A DNA stretch of 64,000 nucleotides from Aridibacter sp965216195 (GCA_965216195.1 OZ244151.1:496001-560000), one strand, 5' to 3'. Counted from the stretch's first letter, positions 24,722 to 33,488 are shown. A program made the numbers and translations. Notes: generated by a model from the letters alone, not told the origin.

Positions 24722-25471
24722 TTAGCCGACGATGCCTTTCAGCGGGAAAAGTCCATCGACAAATTCAACGTGCAGCCTGGGAATGCCGTCGTCGCCCGTT
24801 CTCTTTCCGCGTACGATTGCCGGAAGGTCGGCGCCATACTGCTCACTTTTTACTTGAAGTTTTGTACCTATTGGAGGGTCGATAGAACTAAAGATCGATG
24901 CTCCGCCGAGACTTATATTCTCTGTCACGGTTGTTTCGGTTACCGTGGGAGTGGCTGACTTATCGATAACACTCAACTCTATCGAAATCGGTATGTCGTA
25001 TCTCGAATGAGCGCGCTCTACCTTTTCTCTTGAAGTTTCACGCGAGCTGGTTTTAGGGCTCTCGGAAGCCGGTCGGACGCTCAGCGAGCCGCTTTCTTCG
25101 TCCTTTGTAATTTCGTAATGCGTTTCAGGGCGTTCAAGATAGCTGGCAGGAGGGTTTTTCCCAAGAAAGGCGACACCGATTTCACTCTTACCTTCGTTTT
25201 CAAAAGGTTCACAGGTTATAACAATCGACCACACCTTATATTGTGGTTCTAGGAAATCAAAAGCACGCAACTGTTGAGGCATAGCCAGGATGAGTTGAAG
25301 CAAACGACCGGTTTCAATTTTGTTTTCCAAAACAAACCGAGCACCAAAAGATGACAAATCCAGCGTGTTTGTCATTTCCGTCCACGAAGAACTGGAATCA
25401 TGCATTCCATACACCTTCAGCGGGACGTTTATTTTCAGTCTTTTTGATCTTCGGTCGTGGTCAATTGACAT
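24722..25471 (-). CDS. Tandem PilZ-domain protein
   Basis: About 249 residues with two PilZ-like units. The first (~6-115) begins D-R-R-S-K-R and has D-L-S-S-F-G; the second (~150-245) begins R-A-H-S-R-Y and has N-I-S-L-G-G. Both show R-x3-R and (D/N)-x-S-x2-G, the two c-di-GMP contact motifs. The protein is probably a cytoplasmic c-di-GMP effector. The start chosen is the ATG at 25471, with GAGAGGTGG upstream; a GTG at 25483 would add four residues. Confidence 0.75.
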   Translation of the reverse strand: MSIDHDRRSKRLKINVPLKVYGMHDSSSSWTEMTNTLDLSSFGARFVLENKIETGRLLQLILAMPQQLRAFDFLEPQYKVWSIVITCEPFENEGKSEIGVAFLGKNPPASYLERPETHYEITKDEESGSLSVRPASESPKTSSRETSREKVERAHSRYDIPISIELSVIDKSATPTVTETTVTENISLGGASIFSSIDPPIGTKLQVKSEQYGADLPAIVRGKRTGDDGIPRLHVEFVDGLFPLKGIVG

Positions 25472-25575
25472 TGTCGATTCCACCTCTCGGGCTTAACGGG
25501 AAGAGCCGTCTCAGCATTAGCGACGAGACCCTCGCAAAATCAACATAAAACCTAGATTTGAAACGATTTGCGCGG

Positions 25576-25604
25576 TTGCTATACACACGCAATCTTTGTA
25601 AAAT
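25576..25604 (+). promoter_or_regulatory. Sigma-70 promoter upstream of gyrA
   Basis: -35 TTGCTA (25576-25581), a 17-base spacer and -10 TAAAAT (25599-25604), about 98 bases before the gyrA ATG. Confidence 0.55.
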
Positions 25605-25701
25605 AAGTGTACATCTTAAGTGGATAAAAATCCAGTTTTTCAGCTTTTCACACCTTATTGAAGTCGACCCCAATTTACGTTAAACAAACAGGGATATCGC
25701 A

Positions 25702-28266
25702 ATGGACGTTTTAGACCAAGAACAAATAAATATTGAAGACGAGATGCGTAGGTCCTATCTGGACTATGCGATGAGCGTTATCATCGGACGCGCTTTGCCG
25801 GACGTAAGAGACGGATTAAAACCCGTTCATCGACGCGTTCTATGGGCAATGCAGGAGCTCGGTAATTATTACAACAAGCCTTACAAAAAGTCTGCGCGTA
25901 TCGTCGGCGACTGCATCGGTAAATATCACCCTCACGGTGACACGGCGGTTTATGACACAGTAGTTCGTCTTGCCCAGGAATTTTCAATGCGATATCCGCT
26001 CGTAGACGGGCAGGGAAATTTTGGTTCTGTGGACGGTGATTCGGCGGCAGCTATGCGTTACACGGAAGTTCGCATGGAGCGGTTTACGAATCAGGTCTTA
26101 GCGGACATCGAAAAAGAAACAGTCGATTTTCAGCCAAACTACGATGAGTCACTGTCCGAACCAGTTGTTTTACCGACGCGCATTCCGAATTTGCTTGTCA
26201 ATGGTTCTGAAGGAATTGCCGTTGGGATGGCAACCAAAATACCGCCGCATAATCTTTCCGAGGTAGTAGATGCCGTAATCGAACTGGTCAAAAATCCAGA
26301 CCTTTCAATTGACGAATTGATTAAAAAAGTTCCGGGGCCGGACTTTCCAACCGGTGGTTTTATATACGGTCGCGAGGAGATTCATAAGGCTTACAGAGAA
26401 GGCCGCGGAATCATCAAGATGCGTGCGAAAGCAAACATCGATTTGATCGGACGCGGCAGGCGCGAACGCAACGCAGTGGTTATCACAGAGATTCCGTATC
26501 AGCTAAACAAGGCGAAGCTGATTGAAAAGATGGCCCAGCTCGTACACCTTAAAAAACTTGACGGCATTTCCGAGATTCGGGATGAATCAAGCCGTGAGGG
26601 AATGAGAATCGTCGTTGAACTAAAACGGGATGCGGTGCCGCAAGTCGTTCTAAATAAACTATTTAAGCTTACTCCGCTTCAGTCTTCTTTCGGTATCATT
26701 AACCTCGCGATCGTCGATGGCCAACCGAAAATCCTGAATCTCAAACAGATGCTCGAAGCGTTTGTTGACTTCAGAAGAGAAGTTGTAAGAAGGCGAACGG
26801 AATATGACCTTAAGAAGGCGCAAGCTCGCGCCCATATCTTGGAAGGCTTAAATAAGGCGATTGATGCGCTTGATTATATAATTCCATTGATACGGAATTC
26901 TAAGTCGGTCGATGAGGCTAAGAAGTGGTTGACTGGCAATTTTGAAACCCTTTACGACAGGAAAAAGTGGCGTGGTGTTCCGACCGACGTAACACTTGAT
27001 AATTTCCGAAAGAAACTCGAGAAAGTTATCGGTAGTCTCGAATTTTCCGAGGTTCAGGCGCAGGCGATTCTTGATTTGCAGCTTCGAAGGCTTTCCGCGC
27101 TTGAGCGTCAGAAGATTCTTGATGAGTATGAAGAGATCATCAAATACATCGCCGAACTCGAAAATATTCTTAATAACGATTCCGTATTGCGACAGGTCGT
27201 TGTTGATGAGCTTCAGGAAATTAAAGATAGATTTGGCGACGAAAGACGCACGGTGATTGTCGATGCGGGTGTCGAGCTAGACGTCGAAGATCTGATTCCG
27301 GACGAAGAAGTTGCGATTACGGTAACCAAGGCAGGTTATGTAAAACGCACGCCGATTGCTACTTACTCGCGGCAAGGACGCGGCGGGAAAGGACGCTTTG
27401 GTGCGACAGCGAAAAACGACGATTTTGTAAGGCATTTGTTTGTTGCGTCAACTCACGATTATCTGATGGTTTTCACCGATGACGGACAGGTTTACAAACT
27501 TCGCGTTCATGAAATTCCTGACGCATTGCCGTCCGCGCGCGGTAAGGCGATTGTAAATCTCGTGAGTATTCCTTCGGCGCGACGTCTGGTTGGCGTTTTG
27601 CCGGTTCGCGATTTTGTCGATGATGTATTCGTTACAATGGTTACGCGAAAGGGAACGATCAAGAAGACGGCCCTTTCTCAGTATCAACACATACGCGTAA
27701 ACGGCATTAACGCGATAAACGTTGACGAAGGTGACGAGCTTTTGGATATCATTCCTACCGATGGAGAGCGTCAGATCTTGATCGCCACTCATGAAGGTAT
27801 GGCGATTAAGTTTGATGAATCTGACGTTCGTCCAATGGGAAGGGCAGCGCGCGGCGTTCGCGGGATCAGGCTTCGAAAAGACGATTATGTGATTAGTATT
27901 TGTGCCGTTTCAAAAGACGGTGACGAGAAAATGCTGACCGTTTCTGAAAAAGGTTTTGGTAAACGGACGGATGTAAGCAACTATCGTTTGACCAAACGCG
28001 GTGGAAAAGGCGTTATCAATATGAAGACGACAGATAAAACCGGCAACGTCGTTGCGACATTTCCTGTGGAAGATGATTCGGAAATCATGCTGATCACAAA
28101 ACAGGCTAAGCTGATTCGCATCGGCGTAGAAAACGTGCGTGAAACTGGACGATCTGCGCAAGGTGTGACGCTGATCAAAACGGGAGATGATGATTCGGTT
28201 ACAAGCGCTTCGCTATTAGATAAGTCTGATATTGCTGGAAAATCTGGTGAAGATGAGCCAGAATAA
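25702..28266 (+). CDS. gyrA: DNA gyrase subunit A
   Basis: 854 residues, normal length. The breakage-reunion domain has the catalytic tyrosine in A-M-R-Y-T-E (Y120). The quinolone region reads G-K-Y-H-P-H-G-D-T-A-V-Y-D, so the position equal to E. coli Ser83 is Thr81 and the Asp87 equivalent is Asp85. The C-terminal beta-pinwheel (~510-835) contains the GyrA box Y-S-R-Q-G-R-G-G-K-G, which marks gyrase rather than topoisomerase IV. It introduces negative supercoils together with GyrB, which is not in this window. The Uma2 gene begins 5 bases after it. Confidence 0.98.
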   Translation: MDVLDQEQINIEDEMRRSYLDYAMSVIIGRALPDVRDGLKPVHRRVLWAMQELGNYYNKPYKKSARIVGDCIGKYHPHGDTAVYDTVVRLAQEFSMRYPLVDGQGNFGSVDGDSAAAMRYTEVRMERFTNQVLADIEKETVDFQPNYDESLSEPVVLPTRIPNLLVNGSEGIAVGMATKIPPHNLSEVVDAVIELVKNPDLSIDELIKKVPGPDFPTGGFIYGREEIHKAYREGRGIIKMRAKANIDLIGRGRRERNAVVITEIPYQLNKAKLIEKMAQLVHLKKLDGISEIRDESSREGMRIVVELKRDAVPQVVLNKLFKLTPLQSSFGIINLAIVDGQPKILNLKQMLEAFVDFRREVVRRRTEYDLKKAQARAHILEGLNKAIDALDYIIPLIRNSKSVDEAKKWLTGNFETLYDRKKWRGVPTDVTLDNFRKKLEKVIGSLEFSEVQAQAILDLQLRRLSALERQKILDEYEEIIKYIAELENILNNDSVLRQVVVDELQEIKDRFGDERRTVIVDAGVELDVEDLIPDEEVAITVTKAGYVKRTPIATYSRQGRGGKGRFGATAKNDDFVRHLFVASTHDYLMVFTDDGQVYKLRVHEIPDALPSARGKAIVNLVSIPSARRLVGVLPVRDFVDDVFVTMVTRKGTIKKTALSQYQHIRVNGINAINVDEGDELLDIIPTDGERQILIATHEGMAIKFDESDVRPMGRAARGVRGIRLRKDDYVISICAVSKDGDEKMLTVSEKGFGKRTDVSNYRLTKRGGKGVINMKTTDKTGNVVATFPVEDDSEIMLITKQAKLIRIGVENVRETGRSAQGVTLIKTGDDDSVTSASLLDKSDIAGKSGEDEPE

Positions 28267-28271
28267 GAACT

Positions 28272-28928
28272 ATGCAGGTTCAAACTGAAATTTATTTGGA
28301 CGCAATTGAGCATTTACCCGAAAAGGGCACCCTCAGTCTTCGGGATGTCTCCTGGGAGGACTACGAGAATCTTCTGGAAAAAATGGTGCGGCATCCTGGC
28401 TACCGCCTCGTTTACAACGGCGGAAATCTAAAAATTATGAGTCCTCGACCCGATCACGAAAAAGCGAAAGAATTTATAATTAGATTAGTGTCCTTGTACG
28501 CGGAAGTCTTGGATATACCTCTTGAGGCTTTTGGTTCAACTACGTACAGACGTTTCAGTAAAGCACAAGGAGTGGAACCCGATACGAGTTTTTATGTTCA
28601 AAATGTAGAACTCGTAATCGGTAAGGAAAATTTTGACTTTGAAAAAGATCCTGCACCGGATGTCGTGGTGGAGATCGATACGACCAATGAATCGCTAGAT
28701 AAATTTGAGATTTATGCGAATTTGTGTGTGCTGGAGATTTGGCGATACGATGGTGAGACAATGTCGTTTCTGAAACTTGAGCAGGGGCATTACGAAGAGA
28801 CCCAAAGCAGCCTCGCTTTTCCTGAACTTTCACCGGATATTTTAACCGAGTATTTGAGCAAAAGCCGCCAGCTTGGACAAAGTGCTGCACTCCGAGAATT
28901 CCGGGAATTCTTAAAAGCTTCCGAATAG
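28272..28928 (+). CDS. Uma2-family (DUF820) PD-(D/E)XK nuclease-like protein
   Basis: 218 residues. The fold matches the Uma2 group: G-Y-R-L-V-Y-N-G-G-N-L-K-I-M-S-P near residue 45, then E-P-D-T-S-F-Y, and A-P-D-V-V-V-E-I-D-T near residue 130, the D and E-x-D pair of a PD-(D/E)XK site. The lysine is less clear (L-D-K-F-E-I-Y). Such genes are abundant in cyanobacteria and some acidobacteria and have no firm function. It begins 5 bases after gyrA and is probably co-transcribed, though a link to gyrase is not implied. Confidence 0.8.
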   Translation: MQVQTEIYLDAIEHLPEKGTLSLRDVSWEDYENLLEKMVRHPGYRLVYNGGNLKIMSPRPDHEKAKEFIIRLVSLYAEVLDIPLEAFGSTTYRRFSKAQGVEPDTSFYVQNVELVIGKENFDFEKDPAPDVVVEIDTTNESLDKFEIYANLCVLEIWRYDGETMSFLKLEQGHYEETQSSLAFPELSPDILTEYLSKSRQLGQSAALREFREFLKASE

Positions 28929-28962
28929 TAAAATTTCAGAGCATTTTTCTCGTTGGGTTTCT

Positions 28963-30009
28963 TTAGTCAAACAAATTCGGTGCGTTTGCTTTTTTGATCA
29001 AGTTATCGAGACCAAAATGTTCGTAAGCTAAACGCGTAACCATACGCCCTCGGGGGGTGCGGTTGAGAAAACCGGTTTGAATTAAATAAGGCTCGATTAT
29101 TTCTTCGATCGAGTCTTTTTCTTCGTTTATTGCGGCGGAAATCGTACCTAACCCGACCGGACCACCATCGAATTTTTCAATAATTGAGAGAAGAAGCTTG
29201 CGGTCAGTTTCGTCCAAACCAAAAACATCAACTTCCATACGATTAAGCGCATCTTTTGCAACTTCTTCGGAAATTTTTCCGTCATAATCGACTTCAGCAA
29301 AGTCTCGAACTCGTCTAAGGAGACGGTTTGCGATTCTCGGCGTTCCGCGCGAACGCGTGGCAATCTCACGCGCGCCGTTTTCATCGATTTCTACTTCCAA
29401 AATTCCAGCCGAACGCGTCACGATCGTTTTCAAATCACCAACCGTATAAAAATCGAGATTGAAAATGATGCCAAAACGCCCGCGCAGAGGAGCCGTAATC
29501 AAACCGGGTCTTGTCGTTGCTCCAACCAATGTAAACTTTGGAAGCTCGAGTTTAATCGAGCGTGCGGCTGTTCCTTGGCCGATCATTATGTCGAGATTGT
29601 AATCCTCCATCGCGGGATACAGAATTTCTTCGATGGCGGGGTTCAGACGGTGAATTTCATCGATGAAAAGTACATCACCCTCTTCAAGATTTGTAAGCTG
29701 TGCGGCAAGGTCGCCCGCTTTTTCGATGATCGGAGCTGCGGTGGATTTAAACTCAGCACCCATTTCGTTTGAAGTTATCGCCGCCAAGGTTGTTTTTCCG
29801 GTACCGGGAGGTCCCGTGAGAAGTATGTGATCAAGCGCCTCGCGACGCCCGAGAGCCGCTTTCATATAAATACGGAGATTGTCTTTGATTTTGGTTTGTC
29901 CGATGTATTCGCCGAGATGAGTCGGTCGCAGAGACGCCTCAAACAGCCGCTCTTCGTCACTGATAACGGCAGCTTCGCGGGTATCGATTATTTCGAATTC
30001 ATTCTGCAT
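28963..30009 (-). CDS. ruvB: Holliday junction branch-migration ATPase RuvB
   Basis: 348 residues. Walker A is G-P-P-G-T-G-K-T-T, Walker B is F-I-D-E-I-H-R-L, sensor 1 is G-A-T-T-R-P-G, and the C-terminal winged helix ends with R-T-P-R-G-R-M-V-T. It forms the hexameric motor that drives branch migration with RuvA. It sits 8 bases after ruvA on the same strand. No ruvC is seen in this window. Confidence 0.97.
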   Translation of the reverse strand: MQNEFEIIDTREAAVISDEERLFEASLRPTHLGEYIGQTKIKDNLRIYMKAALGRREALDHILLTGPPGTGKTTLAAITSNEMGAEFKSTAAPIIEKAGDLAAQLTNLEEGDVLFIDEIHRLNPAIEEILYPAMEDYNLDIMIGQGTAARSIKLELPKFTLVGATTRPGLITAPLRGRFGIIFNLDFYTVGDLKTIVTRSAGILEVEIDENGAREIATRSRGTPRIANRLLRRVRDFAEVDYDGKISEEVAKDALNRMEVDVFGLDETDRKLLLSIIEKFDGGPVGLGTISAAINEEKDSIEEIIEPYLIQTGFLNRTPRGRMVTRLAYEHFGLDNLIKKANAPNLFD

Positions 30010-30017
30010 CGGCTAAG

Positions 30018-30632
30018 TTATTTTTTTGCAAGAAACTGCAAACTTCTTCTCAACAATTTCTGAACGGACATTTCTTCGCCTCTATCAATTGATTTTTTTA
30101 GTGCTTTCGACGCGGCTTTTTGCTGATATCCTAAGTTTACCAGAGCTGAAAGGGCGTCATCGTAAATCTCATTTCCAGGAGTGGCAGCGGCCTCATCCCC
30201 AACCGCCATTGCTTTTGTGCCGGCTCCGATTCCGTCGAGCTTGTCGCGCAATTCGATTACAAGGCGCTCGGCGGTTTTCTTTCCAACGCCGGGAATAGTT
30301 GTAAGATGCACAAGGTTATCGATTTTAATCGCCCCTACAATTTCGTCTGCGCTCATTCCCGAAAGCATCGTGATCGCTAGCTTTGGTCCGATGCCAGAGA
30401 CTGTTATCAGTTTTAGAAAAAGAGAACGCTCGCGATTGGTTTTAAAACCGAAAAGCTGGAGCGTGTCTTCGCGAACATATGTATAAATACGCAGGGAAAC
30501 ATCTGAATCGATCTCATCAAGTTCGTAAAAGGTTGAAAGCGGAATTATCGCCTCGTATCCCACACCGCCGACATCAATGATCGCCGTATTTGCTTCTTTT
30601 TCAATGAGTTTTCCGGAAAGGTAAGAGATCAT
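30018..30632 (-). CDS. ruvA: Holliday junction DNA helicase subunit RuvA
   Basis: 204 residues from the ATG at 30632, where the usual RuvA start M-I-S-Y-L-S-G-K-L is found; a longer frame to 30683 adds 17 residues unlike the family. An OB domain is followed by two helix-hairpin-helix motifs (I-T-V-S-G-I-G-P-K-L-A and T-T-I-P-G-V-G-K-K-T-A) and a C-terminal domain that contacts RuvB. It precedes ruvB in a minus-strand pair and is divergent from rex. Confidence 0.96.
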   Translation of the reverse strand: MISYLSGKLIEKEANTAIIDVGGVGYEAIIPLSTFYELDEIDSDVSLRIYTYVREDTLQLFGFKTNRERSLFLKLITVSGIGPKLAITMLSGMSADEIVGAIKIDNLVHLTTIPGVGKKTAERLVIELRDKLDGIGAGTKAMAVGDEAAATPGNEIYDDALSALVNLGYQQKAASKALKKSIDRGEEMSVQKLLRRSLQFLAKK

Positions 30633-30711
30633 CTTTGTTTCACACTTGAAACGAATTGTAATCCAAAAATCGGTCCTTAGCAACGCAGGGTTATCTTACA
30701 CCATCTTTCGT

Positions 30712-30729
30712 TTGTAATCTTTTTCACAA
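30712..30729. promoter_or_regulatory. Predicted Rex operator
   Basis: TTGTAATCTTTTTCACAA matches the known Rex site TTGTGAA-N4-TTCACAA at 12 of 14 defined positions, with the right half perfect. It lies upstream of rex and covers the -35 box, as expected for NADH/NAD-controlled autoregulation. Confidence 0.75.
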
Positions 30730-30751
30730 ATTGCGTGAATGTGTCTATAAT
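30723..30751 (+). promoter_or_regulatory. Sigma-70 promoter of rex
   Basis: -35 TTCACA (30723-30728), a 17-base spacer and -10 TATAAT (30746-30751), 12 bases before the ATG. The -35 box is the right half of the Rex operator. Confidence 0.75.
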
Positions 30752-30762
30752 CGAGGCGTCAA

Positions 30763-31410
30763 ATGAAGACCGAAAAAATATCCGAACTTACAACAAATCG
30801 CTTGAGCGTTTATTTGCGCTGTCTTAACGAACTCGCCTCGGAAGGAATAAAGACAGTTTCTTCAAACAAAATGGCGAAGCGTTTCCACCTGAACTCGGCA
30901 CAGATTCGTAAAGACCTGGCGTGTTTTGGTGAATTTGGCGTTAGAGGTGTCGGTTACTATGTAGATGAATTGCGCGAACACCTCGCGAAAATTCTCGGTC
31001 TTGATCGCGAACACAGAGTGGCAATAATTGGAGCCGGGCGTCTGGGCACGGCGTTAACCGATTACTATGGATTTACGCAATCGAATTTTGATGTCGCCGC
31101 ACTTTTTGACTCCGACAAGAAAAAGATCGGCGCAACGATAGGCGACGCGAAAGTTTTCGATATAAAGGATTTCGCGAGAATTGCAAAACGCGAGAAGATT
31201 GATGTTGCTGTAATTGCGGTTCCGGCGCAGTTTGCTCAAGGGGTTTTGGAAAGGGTTACGAAAGCAGGCGTTAAAGCGGTGATGAATTTTGCACCGACGC
31301 CACTCAAAGCCGGAAAGGATATCAAACTCAAAACTGTAGATTTGACAATATCGCTTGAGAGTTTGTCCTACTTTCTAGCCCAGCCTTCGAACATTAATGA
31401 CAAAAAGTAA
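30763..31410 (+). CDS. rex: Redox-sensing transcriptional repressor Rex
   Basis: 215 residues. The N-terminal winged helix (~1-80) contains the family strip F-H-L-N-S-A-Q-I-R-K-D-L-A and G-E-F-G-V-R-G-V-G-Y. The Rossmann domain (~85-205) has I-I-G-A-G-R-L-G for NAD(H) and N-F-A-P-T near the end. Rex releases DNA when NADH is high and controls fermentative and respiratory genes. It stands at the head of the microcompartment locus, on the same strand, which suggests that locus answers to redox state. Confidence 0.95.
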   Translation: MKTEKISELTTNRLSVYLRCLNELASEGIKTVSSNKMAKRFHLNSAQIRKDLACFGEFGVRGVGYYVDELREHLAKILGLDREHRVAIIGAGRLGTALTDYYGFTQSNFDVAALFDSDKKKIGATIGDAKVFDIKDFARIAKREKIDVAVIAVPAQFAQGVLERVTKAGVKAVMNFAPTPLKAGKDIKLKTVDLTISLESLSYFLAQPSNINDKK

Positions 31411-31480
31411 CTTAGTTGAAACCGAAATGGTATTATTGTCGTAGATAATCTTGATTGAGAAAGAACGGAAGGGAAATGAG

Positions 31481-31813
31481 ATGAAATTTGTTTGTTTTGC
31501 AAAGAGAATCGTACCGTTTGTGGCAGCCATGATTATAGGAATCATGATAGCCGGGCTTTTTTCAGTTTTTTCGAGTGAAGAAGTTGAGGTCAGGAAGTTT
31601 TCGAGTTACAGCGGCAAACACTGTCGCGAAAAAGAAAACCGGCGGCTGATGAGAAAGCTAAGACGTTTGAAGAAAATGAAAAAGAAGCGCGGTGGATTAA
31701 TAATTAGAAAGGGAGATCTCAACGTTCCACCGCCTCCTCCACCACCACCGGCACCGGTTGCGCCTGAGGCTCCTCCTGCTCCTCCGGCTCCACCCGAAGC
31801 GCCAAATAGCTAA
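31481..31813 (+). CDS. Short membrane peptide with basic and poly-proline parts
   Basis: 110 residues, family not recognised. The start is the ATG at 31481, preceded by GGAAGGGAAATGAG. One hydrophobic helix spans ~10-32 (I-V-P-F-V-A-A-M-I-I-G-I-M). A strongly basic stretch follows (~50-75, R-R-L-M-R-K-L-R-R-L-K-K-M-K-K-K-R), then a Pro/Ala tail of about 30 residues with eight prolines in a row. The layout recalls the N-terminal half of TonB-type proteins, but no TonB C-terminal domain is present. It lies between rex and the aldolase gene. Confidence 0.6.
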   Translation: MKFVCFAKRIVPFVAAMIIGIMIAGLFSVFSSEEVEVRKFSSYSGKHCREKENRRLMRKLRRLKKMKKKRGGLIIRKGDLNVPPPPPPPPAPVAPEAPPAPPAPPEAPNS

Positions 31814-31833
31814 GCGGATTTTCGCAGAATTTT

Positions 31834-31886
31834 AACCACAGATTGATGCAAATGAAGATTGCCTTCGTTTGTGTTAATCTGTGGTT
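31834..31886. repeat. 53-base near-perfect hairpin element
   Basis: AACCACAGATT (31834-31844) and AATCTGTGGTT (31876-31886) are perfect inverted arms; the inner bases CAAATGAAG and CTTCGTTTG also nearly pair. Hairpins built on AACCACAGAT are widespread dispersed repeats in several environmental phyla. A reading frame crosses this element and joins the aldolase, but that extension is repeat, not protein. Confidence 0.75.
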
Positions 31887-31989
31887 TCAATCTTTTAAAA
31901 AGCGAATTTTGATGCGCGGGATCATCGGTCGGAGTCTGAAAGATTGTTGTGTCGATCTCCTCGGATCAGAACAAACGCGCTGGAAGATA

Positions 31990-32781
31990 ATGAGCGAATC
32001 GGAAGCAAGAAAACTGATTGTTGAAGTTGGACGTTTGATGTACGAACGAAGCTATGTGGTTTCGTCAGACGGAAACGTCTCTATTCGTGTGGACGAAAAC
32101 CGTATTCTTGCTACGCCGACGATGACCTCGAAAGGGCGTATGACGGTGGATTCGCTTGCCTTGACGGATATCGAGGGCAATCCCTTAAACGAAAACAAAG
32201 CATCTTCTGAGCTCGCGATGCATTTGTTGATTTACAAAATGCGCCCGGATGTAAAAGCCGTTTGTCACGCTCATCCGCCGCACGGGACAGCCTTTGCCGT
32301 TGCGGGACTTCCGATTGATAAGCCAATTTTGTCCGAAGTAATTCTAACGCTGGGATGTGTTCCGCTGACGGATTATGGAACACCTTCGACCAATGAATTG
32401 ACCGATGCGATGAAGCCTTTTGTAAAAAATCACAATGCGCTTTTGATGGCGAATCATGGAGCCGTCTCGTACGGCGATGATCTTTGGCAGGCATTTGATC
32501 GGATGGAGACCCTCGAACATACGGCGAAGATCGCGATTCTTTCGCGCGCACTTGGGAGGGCCAATGATCTTCCTCCTGACGCAATTGAGAAACTGGTTCA
32601 TATAAGAGAGCAGGCTGGCTATTTGGACGAGTCTGCGCGTTGTCAGGCATGCGGGTATTTACACGATACAAAAATTACTTGCGAACTGGACGCATCTACG
32701 AATGGCGACGGAACAAAAATTTCCTTCTCGAGAGAGGAGTTGATAGATTTGTTAAATCAGGTGGCGCAGTTGAAGAATTAG
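31990..32781 (+). CDS. Class II aldolase (fuculose-phosphate aldolase type)
   Basis: 263 residues from the ATG at 31990; an earlier in-frame ATG at 31843 would pass through the hairpin element and is rejected. Features: S-S-D-G-N-V-S-I-R phosphate loop near residue 22, N-K-A-S-S-E-L-A-M-H, zinc ligands C-H-A-H-P-P near 94, and A-N-H-G-A-V near 154. The family cleaves L-fuculose or L-rhamnulose 1-phosphate to dihydroxyacetone phosphate and lactaldehyde. The C-terminal ~50 residues have C-Q-A-C-G-Y, a Cys pair outside the usual fold. Shell genes follow at once, so lactaldehyde is a likely microcompartment intermediate, as in planctomycete-type loci. Confidence 0.85.
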   Translation: MSESEARKLIVEVGRLMYERSYVVSSDGNVSIRVDENRILATPTMTSKGRMTVDSLALTDIEGNPLNENKASSELAMHLLIYKMRPDVKAVCHAHPPHGTAFAVAGLPIDKPILSEVILTLGCVPLTDYGTPSTNELTDAMKPFVKNHNALLMANHGAVSYGDDLWQAFDRMETLEHTAKIAILSRALGRANDLPPDAIEKLVHIREQAGYLDESARCQACGYLHDTKITCELDASTNGDGTKISFSREELIDLLNQVAQLKN

Positions 32782-32838
32782 GTAGTATCGGTTAAATTTA
32801 CCTGTCTGATCCATTTTAATTTAGGGAGCAAAAACTAA

Positions 32839-33117
32839 ATGCAAGAAGCATTGGGAATGGTTGAAACTAAAGGACTTGTGGCGATGATCGAAGCCTCGGA
32901 TGCGATGGTAAAAGCCGCAAACGTTCATTTGGTAGGCTATGAAAAAATCGGAGCCGGATTTGTAACGGCAATTGTACGAGGAGACGTTGCTGCTGTTAAA
33001 GCCGCGACCGACGCTGGAGCCGCCGCCGCCCGGCGTGTTGGAGAACTCGTAAGCGTTCATGTAATTCCCCGTCCTCACGGAGCTGTCGATGACAATCTCC
33101 CGGTGGCTTTGAAGTAG
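32839..33117 (+). CDS. BMC-H hexameric shell protein
   Basis: 92 residues, a single BMC domain. It begins E-A-L-G-M-V-E-T-K-G-L-V-A-M-I-E-A-S-D-A-M-V-K-A-A, the standard start of the family, and has I-V-R-G-D-V-A-A-V-K-A-A-T-D-A-G in the second half. The end V-I-P-R-P-H is typical. It makes the hexagonal facets of a polyhedral shell. It is the only BMC-H in the window. The SD TAGGGAG precedes the ATG. Confidence 0.97.
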   Translation: MQEALGMVETKGLVAMIEASDAMVKAANVHLVGYEKIGAGFVTAIVRGDVAAVKAATDAGAAAARRVGELVSVHVIPRPHGAVDDNLPVALK

Positions 33118-33212
33118 TAATTCGTAATTGGTGATCGGTGATTGGCTTGTAGTTTTTGATTAAAGTGCTTGTGTAACTTCCTGCTTTTACCAATTACCAG
33201 CAACGTGAAATC

Positions 33213-33488
33213 ATGCGCATAGCCCGAATAATTGGAACCGTTGTATCTACCCAAAAAGACGAACGTTTAAAGGGAAAGAAGCTGCTCGTTGTAAAACCAA
33301 TCGATCCGGAAGGAAACGATATCGGGGATTACGTTGTAGCGGCGGATACGGTTGGCGCGGGCTACCACGAGAAGGTTTTGATTGTCGGCGGTTCTTCGGC
33401 GCGAATGGCGGAAGGTAACAAAGACTGCCCGGTGGATACGGCGATCGTTGGTGTGATCGACACAATTGAATATACCAAGGAAGGGTAG
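33213..33488 (+). CDS. BMC-P pentameric shell protein, first copy
   Basis: 91 residues of the EutN/CcmL family: M-R-I-A-R-I-I-G-T-V-V-S-T-Q-K at the start, L-L-V-V-K-P-I, A-A-D-T-V-G-A-G, and D-T-A-I-V-G-V-I-D near the end. Pentamers cap the corners of the shell. The 95-base gap before it is made of short repeats (33119-33145) that form an inverted pair with TACCAATTAC near 33190. Confidence 0.95.
   Translation: MRIARIIGTVVSTQKDERLKGKKLLVVKPIDPEGNDIGDYVVAADTVGAGYHEKVLIVGGSSARMAEGNKDCPVDTAIVGVIDTIEYTKEG

Noticed and set aside
31843..31989. 49-residue N-terminal extension of the class II aldolase
   Set aside because: It translates the AACCACAGAT hairpin element; the family start fits the ATG at 31990.
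32111..32671. 186-residue minus-strand frame opposite the aldolase
   Set aside because: Composition is that of an antisense shadow, and the plus-strand gene is clearly real.
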